Below are positions 58,007-64,000 of a DNA stretch of 64,000 bases, one piece after another. The notes below the pieces were generated by a model. That model did not search any database, was not told where the DNA came from, and was given only the letters and a program-made list of their open reading frames with translations. Positions within the stretch are counted from its first letter, which is position 1, and each line of letters begins with the position of its first letter. The position numbers and the translations under genes were made by a program. The stretch comes from Siphonodentalium dalli (Eukaryota; Mollusca; Scaphopoda; Gadilida; Siphonodentaliidae), in contig CP136066.1 of NCBI GenBank assembly GCA_032622095.1, positions 147,401,559-147,465,558 on the forward strand, read 5' to 3'.

Positions 58007-58777
58007 GACCTCAGAATCTAGATTCTCCCATTCAGTTCCAAAATTATACATTGGAATGGTCTAACTGTTGTTCATTTTGAGGTATGTTCAAGATATTTAA
58101 GCAGACAACAGACATGCCAAATGATAATACAAGTGCAAAAGAATTCATTTTCCTTGCTAGCAAATATTTTGATAATAAGTTCAACAAACGGTCTATGGCT
58201 GTTTTGTTGAACTATTATCTGAACATTTCCTAAGGGAACTATACTTCTCAATGAGTATTTAGTAAAGAAATATGGGAGGCCAAATTCACTTTTAATAATT
58301 CTTTGTGCTTAAGCACAAATATTTGCACTTATGCACAAATATTTGAGCTTAAGCACAATTATTTGAGCTTAAGCGCAAATATTTGTGCTTTAGTGCAAAA
58401 TATTTGTGCTTAAACTCCAATATTTGTGCTTAAGCTCAAATATGTACATTTCATTCGCCATCAATATAGATCTTCCCTCAAAAATATAATAGGCTTCCCC
58501 ATATTTGAACTTCTAATATGTAGTGGACTCACAACAGGGTGTTTGGTAATGGTTTTTAATTTCCTTATTTGCGCTTAAAAATTGTGCTTAAGCGCAAACA
58601 ATTGTGCTTAAGCATAAATAGCTTATTTGTGCTTAAGCGTAATTATATTATTTGATCTTAAGCACAATTATTTGTGCTTATCCTTAAGCACAAAATATTG
58701 TCCTTAAGTGCAAATAATTGTGCTTAAGCGCAAATAATTATTAACAGTGAATTTCACTTCCCGTAAAGAAAGGGTTA
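58007..58777. mobile_element. Family E copy interrupted by palindrome array
   Basis: Left parts GATTCTCCCATTCAGTTCC and GTTCAACAAACGGTC reach GAGTATTTAGTAAAGAAA; the terminal AAAGAAAGGGTTAA appears only after the insert at 58272-58763. Confidence 0.68.
58272..58763. mobile_element. TGCTTAAGCA palindrome-array element
   Basis: Imperfect TIRs GGGAGGCCAAATTCAC and inverse of GTGAATTTCACTTCCC. Two clusters (58300-58443 and 58565-58740) of about fifteen short palindromes of the TTTGTGCTTAAGCACAAAT type. Both flanks read GTAAAGAAA, though the exact boundary is ambiguous. Confidence 0.68.
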
Positions 58778-58867
58778 ATTATACCATACTGGTGTCCATA
58801 ACTATTTTTCCAAATAAAAATTCATGAACAAATCCATAATTAGTGCCATGCTAATTCATATACACAT

Positions 58868-58947
58868 TTAACCTTTTCAAGACGGAAGTTGCACTGGTGC
58901 AGCATTAAAGATCTTGTGCCAATGTATTCTCTTATATATGTGAGTCA
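58868..58947 (+). mobile_element. Family B fragment
   Basis: TTAACCTTTTCAAGACGGAA to TTATATATGTGAGTC, then abruptly family F. Confidence 0.68.
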
Positions 58948-59267
58948 AGTTACATCAACAACATTTCTTCAAAATATGCTTTAGTTATCCGAATCGATTA
59001 ATTACAACAAAAACCACTGTTAACTGTGGTATAACATTTTCCAAAACATGTTATTTATTAACATGTTGTTCAAGAAAATATGGACGTATTACCACTTGAT
59101 TTTTGAGTCCATCTTCATCCGCAATTTTGTCCGAGACAGTTGGTTTGACGATTTTTTCCAGGCCACAAACAAGTACACATTTCGAGAATTAACAAATTAT
59201 AAAAAATTGATATCTGATCACTCTGAGCTTTGATGGGTGGGTTCCACAACTCGGATCAAATATTTTT
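58948..59267. mobile_element. Family F fragment
   Basis: ATCAACAACATTTCTTCAAA to GATCAAATATTTTTATTTAG, both TTAA ends missing. Confidence 0.65.
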
Positions 59268-59312
59268 ATTTAGTGACGCTATCGCACACAGAGGGAACCT
59301 CATTCTGCTTAG
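59268..59312. mobile_element. Family D fragment
   Basis: TAGTGACGCTATCGCACAC and GGAACCTCATTCTGCTTAGG. Confidence 0.55.
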
Positions 59313-59436
59313 GGCTAAACATGCACATTAATTTCATGGCATTTTTTTTATTTGAAGAATAATGAAAGACATGCCAAATCGATTATAGCTGACAAACTGC
59401 ATACATGTAGGTACCCTGATGCTAATTTCTGGAGCA

Positions 59437-59884
59437 TGCAAGCCTGCAAATAGTGTGTCTGTCTGTCGTTAGCATAATGAGGTCCCCGGAGGGTGAATTT
59501 AGTGATGATATAACGTACGGCGGGCTAGTCACCAAATTCCCCCCTCTGGGTACCTCATATCGGCTCAACGTCAACTGCTATCGGAGACCTAGGATCAGAT
59601 TGAAGTTCCCCAGATTGAAGTTGGTGATGTTCACCCATTAGTCACCTCGATTATGCATTTTATCTTATGCAAATGAGGGGATATAAGAACTTCCCAGAAG
59701 GTAAAAAGTAACTAAAAACAATGTTAATTTGAGACTTTAGATACTTCCCCGGTGATGAGGCCTAAGCAGAATGAGGTTACCAAAGGGTGTACTTGGTGAT
59801 GCTAGGCTGCTGTCTAGGATAGCGTCAATAAATTCACCCTCTGGGGGACCTCATTCTGAAAATTACAGACACACTATTTGCAGC
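59437..59884. mobile_element. Family D full element
   Basis: CAAGCCTGCAAATAGTGTGT to TACAGACACACTATTTGCAG; close to the 42870 copy. Confidence 0.75.
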
Positions 59885-60221
59885 CATAATTTTCAACAAT
59901 AAGGCCACTTTCTTTTATTTGTTGGTTTACAGATCATCCTACCCTAAAATCATCAAAGAAGACAAGAATTCACATCTGAGATGTGGGGTTGATTTGTGGT
60001 AGCTACAGAAAACATAACCTTGGAATTGAAAATGCCTTCATCATAACTAGCTATCATACACAACACTGTTGAGGAAGTCTGACATTCACATAAATGAACC
60101 ATAAGGAGCATAACTCACCCAAAAATAGGCAGACCTAACAGGTTTTCAAACTCAATCAAGCCATTGTCGAGCAAATCTCATATACCGAATATCAACAAAA
60201 TCAATTGATATTTGTTCAAGT

Positions 60222-60429
60222 TATCAGTAATGCTCTAATTAATCGACCTCTTAACCACAGCATAATTATGGGTAACTTTTCAGGAAATATGGCTTGTTAC
60301 CATTCATCGGAAAGCTCTCGCCGAGAGCTTTCCGATGAATGGCAACAAGCCATATTTCCGACATAATCCTGAAAAGTTACCCATAATTCTGATGTGGTTA
60401 AGAGGTCGATTAATTAGAGCATTACTGTA
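60222..60429. mobile_element. Family A full palindrome
   Basis: TATCAGTAATGCTCTAATTA to GAGCATTACTGTA; centre GAAAGCTCTCGCCGAGAGCT. Confidence 0.8.
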
Positions 60430-60695
60430 TCATGCTAATGTGATCAAAATTCATGAAAATTAATTAAGGGCCGTAACTCTGCCCACTATAACTCTGCCCA
60501 AAATACCGAAATACCATCAATTTAACCCTTTCTTTACCCATAATTCTGCTGTGGTTAAGAGGTCGATTAATTAGAGCATTACTGTATCATGCTAATGTGA
60601 TCAAAATTCATGAAAATTAATTAATTAAGGGCCGTAACTCTGCCCACTATAACTCTGCCCAAAATACCGAAATCCCATCAATTTAACCCTTTCTT
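60379..60695 (+). repeat. Recent direct tandem duplication, about 157 bp
   Basis: 60379-60535 and 60536-60695 are nearly identical and carry the A-element right end, GGGCCGTAACTCTGCCCACT and TTTAACCCTTTCTTT. They differ mainly by an extra AATTA-type insertion. Confidence 0.9.
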
Positions 60696-61194
60696 TGACG
60701 AGTAATTCTCTTTCTTCAGATAAGTTCAACAAACTTTATTATTGATGTTTTATTCTCATGATTACAAATGAATATTGAGAAATACAGAATGATATTTTTT
60801 ATTTTTGTCTGATTCGACCGGTACGAAGGCGGTACGAAGATGTTTAGAGTACGTTTTTTTTTATTTCTGTGCGAATTCCGAAATGGATTGGATTTATCTG
60901 AACATTTCCCACCAAGGAATAAATCTCCTTCTGCACTTGCTTTCTATTTTGTTGTCTGCTTCTGAACCCCTCTCCAAATGAATACTAGACAATTCTAATA
61001 TATATAGGCTGAGTTTGTTGAATTTACTGTCTAAACATTTCCCGCCAATGAATAAGATTCCTTCCAAATTTCTACCATCTATTGTCAGCTTACATTTCCT
61101 GACACCCCTCCAGTCAAGTAATAAAACTATTCCAATTCATTGTATATACTTTCCTATCTGAATGGGAGAATCCATTTAGTAAAGAAAGGGTTAG
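60682..61194. mobile_element. Family E-related copy, rearranged
   Basis: TTAACCCTTTCTTTGACGAG start and AGTAAAGAAAGGGTTAG end; inside, AACATTTCCCRCCAA appears twice, so it is longer than other E copies. Confidence 0.6.
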
Positions 61195-61296
61195 CCATTG
61201 TGACAACCTCAGTTATCTTTGGCTTGTGGAATCTCTGCAGTGGAACACGACATGCTGAATATTACATTTACCCATCATATGCCCTAACATACTCAC

Positions 61297-61430
61297 CTAG
61301 GTGTCCAGCTTGTGCTGCCTCGTGAATTGGATGTTCTCCTTTAGAACTACGGCCCCAAGGATCGCCTCCCTTTTGGATGAGCAATAACACCGTGTCTTTA
61401 TAACCTTTAATGGCAGCGCAGTGAATTGGG
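61297..61430 (-). CDS. Exon 1 of visible set: ankyrin repeats
   Basis: The acceptor ttctttcag precedes 61430 and the donor GTGAGT follows 61297. The exon starts with one base of a split codon, reads 44 codons and ends with one base. It encodes one ankyrin repeat containing PIHCAAIKGYKDTVLLLIQK and the first half of another containing HPIHEAAQAGHL, both with the family's helix-turn-helix spacing. The last base G joins AA of the next exon to make Glu, giving the expected GHLEIVKVLL. An upstream exon ending with two bases of a codon must exist, and none is evident before 64000. Confidence 0.9.
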
Positions 61431-62059
61431 CTGAAAGAATCATAAACAAAATAGCAAAATGGTAACGCAGCATATTTGCGCTGATGGGGTCATTGTCACA
61501 ATGCTCCAATCACATTCGTTAAGTATTCACAGCTTTTCAGTCACAAATGTAGTTATAAGCTTTTAATCAGCGATCACTTTACTGGTCTGTTTTCAAATGT
61601 TGTTGTTTAGTCACATGATATGCAGTGAATATTATCACTAAAAATTTGACATCATTCGAGACAAAATGGCAGCATGCGCTGATTCTATGAATAAAATTTA
61701 GAGAAAGGATCGATTCAAAATTTCAACTGTACAAGTCTCTTAAATTCTGTAATTGTTGTTTTGGTTTTGTTTTGCATTGTTTTAAAGTAACCAAAGAATG
61801 ATAACTCTATAAAATGATAGCACCAGACTCATTTTTGCTACAATGATTAGATTGATTTCTGCAGACTTAATAGTGTGGAAGTAACTCTATTAATATCACA
61901 AAGGTTTGGTTAAAGATGCCATTTCTTTTCTAGTTTGCAGTCATATAATAATGTGGTCAGTCAGACCTTCTATTTTGTGCATGTAGGGTGCGAGGATAAT
62001 TTAAAAACGGTGTGCTGTTGAATACACACGGAAGTGATAATTTAAGTACTACAGGCAAT

Positions 62060-62304
62060 TTAACCCATTTATGATGGTAACAACGCTGGTACCGCATTAA
62101 AGATCCTGTGCCAGTGCAGTCTCCCATATGGAATCTCACATAAATAAGAGAATGCACTGGCTTACAAGGTCAAGGTAAATATTGTTAGGCCAATGTATTC
62201 TCTTATATATGTGAGGCTCCCTATGGGAGACTCGCATTATAAGAGTATGCATTGGCCCAGGGATTTCATAAAATTTCAGAAAGCTCCAGTCATGGAAGGG
62301 TTAA
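62060..62304 (+). mobile_element. Family B MITE
   Basis: TTAACCCATTTATGATGGTA to CATGGAAGGGTTAA; hairpin 1 shortened, spacer AAGGTCAAGGTAAATATTG intact. Confidence 0.76.
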
Positions 62305-62554
62305 TATTTTCCAACTTCTGCACAGAAAATGATTATTTCAGTCAGTCAATCATCCACCATATAAAGTAATGCACTGTTCTCTTGATTTCAATGTTCAGAT
62401 TATCTCTCATCAGTAAGAATGTCATGTGACAATCATGTAAACTGATGCCTGCTTGCATAAAGCTGTGTTTATACCATTGAAGTAATTGAACAATGAATGT
62501 AATGTCAAGATGATAGTTTATTTATTACTATGGTTAAACTTGCTCACATTCAGA

Positions 62555-62730
62555 TTAAAGATGCATAATCCTATTAAACGGCCCTAAATTAATATTTCTT
62601 CGGCTTTGGGGTAAAAAATATTTGATTCGAGTTGAGGAACCCACCCATCAAAGCTCAAAGTTATCAGATATAAAAAAAATTTAACTGTTATTTTTCACCA
62701 CATCGTCTATTTGATGGCTTGACAAATACT
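62555..62730. mobile_element. Family F fragment, inverted
   Basis: TTAAAGATGCATAATCC, ATTTGATTCGAGTTGAGGAA; ends in the TTTTTCACCACATCG region. Confidence 0.65.
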
Positions 62731-62797
62731 AGTAGTCAAATAATCTTCTTCCATAAATATATGGACATGCGAACACATCGTCGCGAGAATTCAAAAG

Positions 62798-62835
62798 GTC
62801 ATGCAATGTCACAGTTCGCTGTGACTTTGCATGAC
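62798..62835. repeat. Hairpin with TTCG loop
   Basis: 17-bp stem GTCATGCAATGTCACAG pairing with CTGTGACTTTGCATGAC (one mismatch) around TTCG. Confidence 0.75.
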
Positions 62836-63125
62836 GATCAATGCTATCGCAAATTAATTTTTTAATATGACGAAAAGTAACATCAATAACAACAAATAAG
62901 TTAACTTGTGATAGTTGACGTATGTGGATACATAATATTATTATTTATGAATTGGTAAGAATGTTATAGTCATGCAAATAGACATGGTTAATATATAACA
63001 GCATTCCTGTTACAGGTGAAAATATTTCTGTTTACATTTGAGATGATATATGTGGGGAATTCCACAAAAACTATGGGCATCACCATATATGGAAGTTGAA
63101 AACCACTCTCGCTCGTCGTACAAAC

Positions 63126-63157
63126 CATCAGGAATTTCTAGTCATGGAAGGCTTAAA
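63126..63157 (+). mobile_element. Family B terminal remnant
   Basis: CATCAGGAATTTCTAGTCAT and GGAAGGCTTAA resemble the right end only. Confidence 0.4.
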
Positions 63158-63207
63158 TGTTCTTGTTGAGCAATATTCCAATATTACTGCCCATCTCTAA
63201 ATCAAAC

Positions 63208-63265
63208 TTAACCCTTTCAGTGCCAAGTCCGATTTTTGTATCAACCCATATTTCCTTGATCATTG
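63208..63265. mobile_element. Family C left end only
   Basis: TTAACCCTTTCAGTGCCAAG through ATTTCCTTGATCATT, then unrelated DNA. Confidence 0.7.
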
Positions 63266-64000
63266 AATTGTCTCGCACACTGTGTGACAATCAAAACAAA
63301 GCCTGATACAACCTAAATACAGGTGCTAACTGATGCATGGAATAGTGTAAACAGTCCCTTAGTATAGGTTCTCTATAGCCGCTTTCACTGACATGCAGAA
63401 AAATGTCGAGCAGCTATCCTTTTCACAGGCCAACGTTCCGAATCAAAATGGTCTAATTTCTTCCACTTCTCCCATCCATCTTCATGTAGTTGTGATGCTG
63501 ACTGGACCTTCCGTCACTGATTTCAATTTTTTTTTGAAATCTGATGCATTTAATAACTGCATCAGCCACAACCCTGTGAAAGCACCAGTGATATATGCAT
63601 GGTTTGAAATGTTATGCATAACCTGATAGCCACAGGCATTGGCAAAAAATTATATTTTTAAAAAGTATAATATATATTTCCTTAAAGAAAGCCTTCACAC
63701 TGAACTATATGGATTAGAATGCAAGCCCAGGAAGAGGCACGAGCAATAAAGTTAATAGCCAAATTTAGAGGTAATATACTCTTCTAAAACAGATTGTACC
63801 TAAATATGAACTCTTAATGAATCTGTTATGATTAGTTATGTGAAATAACTCATATATTTAGAGTGCTATATTGCTCAAATGTGTACCTCCCCCCCTTGTT
63901 TTGGAAGAAACATCCCAGGAGGTGCCATCCAATTCATAGTTGCGAGCGAACCGAGCAAGTATAACTGAAGAAGATACTCTTTGTTCTTCTCTTTCTTTGT
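63266..64000. other. Upstream intron or flank, nothing supported
   Basis: A 77-codon plus-strand ORF at 63393-63626 has no recognisable domain. A minus-strand open stretch near 63866-63948 has possible splice sites but the wrong phase for the next exon. Confidence 0.45.

Larger units (their letters stand above)
11565..61430 (-). other. Gene locus: ankyrin-repeat / RS-domain protein (3' nine exons)
   Basis: Nine exons on the minus strand are joined by eight introns with AG acceptors and GT donors. The split codons agree at every junction (GAA, GGT, GAC, CAA and GGA are rebuilt; the remaining junctions are phase 0), so the chain is well supported. The partial protein has 1055 residues: ankyrin repeats at about 1-127, an Arg/Ser-rich domain at about 130-663, a Ser run then basic sequence at 664-757, a conserved-looking charged helix at 758-790, a coiled-coil-like stretch at about 865-900 and a basic Ser/Gly/Pro tail. 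Ankyrin repeats bind proteins, and RS domains are typical of nuclear RNA-processing or speckle proteins, so a nuclear scaffold is a plausible inference, not a demonstrated role. The start codon and promoter lie beyond 64000. I did not recognise a specific ortholog. Confidence 0.88.

Noticed and set aside
2724-62304. Regularly repeated hairpins reminiscent of a CRISPR array
   Set aside because: Copies are dispersed over the whole window, TTAA-bounded and in both orientations, in clearly eukaryotic DNA.
63866-63948. Possible upstream exon with cttcttcag acceptor and GTACAC donor
   Set aside because: The open frames do not end with the two-base phase needed by the exon at 61430, and the peptide lacks ankyrin character.

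Overview
The window is eukaryotic, AT-rich, intron-rich animal DNA. It has one multi-exon gene on the minus strand with consensus GT/AG splice sites. It also carries a dense load of short non-autonomous DNA transposons, a Penelope-like retroelement, a tRNA-derived SINE and several 150-170 bp tandem or dispersed repeats. A marine invertebrate, probably a lophotrochozoan and perhaps a bivalve, fits this repeat style best, but that is an inference from general familiarity and not a species call.

The gene. Nine exons (61297-61430, 38784-38950, 32460-34149, 29904-30380, 27966-28006, 22144-22203, 16126-16325, 12895-13010, 11565-11848) join in phase into 1055 codons. Every junction codon is completed correctly by the next exon. 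The product has at least four ankyrin repeats, then a roughly 530-residue Arg/Ser-rich (RS) low-complexity domain, then basic and coiled-coil segments. The 5' end lies beyond base 64000. No known gene symbol could be assigned. The first visible intron is about 22.3 kb and holds the Penelope-like element, a satellite-like array, the SINE and dozens of small elements.

The repeats. Letters are labels used only here. Family A: palindromic, TA-flanked, ACAGTAATGCCC termini (Tc1/mariner-type). Families B, C, C2, E and K: all start and end TTAACCCTTT/AAAGGGTTAA, a piggyBac-type pattern, but with different interiors; B carries two successive hairpins. Family D: palindromic AGAATGAGGTCCCCAGAGGG elements. 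Family F: TTAA-flanked AGRTRCATAATCC ends. Larger elements are a 2.39 kb Mutator-like element (102-bp TIRs, exact 9-bp TSD) containing a hAT element, a 955-bp hAT element with an exact 8-bp TSD, and a deleted piggyBac-like transposase relic at 23527-23745. Several nested insertions and recombinant copies are visible.

Layout. 1-11564: 3' flank of the gene, repeats only. 11565-38950: exons 2-9 of the visible set, with introns full of A, B, D and E copies plus the hAT and Mutator-like elements. 38951-61296: giant intron. 61297-61430: first visible ankyrin exon. 61431-64000: upstream intron or flank. Smaller stretches above 300 bases where I saw nothing beyond AT-rich unique-looking DNA: 710-1015, 5224-5601, 5824-6398, 6666-7085, 7985-8683, 9698-10102, 10731-11281, 12340-12894 (C18 tract at 12463), 13011-13690, 14055-14399, 14529-15114, 15301-16125, 16923-17241, 18624-19195, 19411-19931, 23746-24326, 29184-29571, 31074-31319, 34568-34940, 42046-42668, 43311-43599, 51856-52310, 53726-54048, 55776-56183, 59885-60221, 61431-62059 and 62836-63125.
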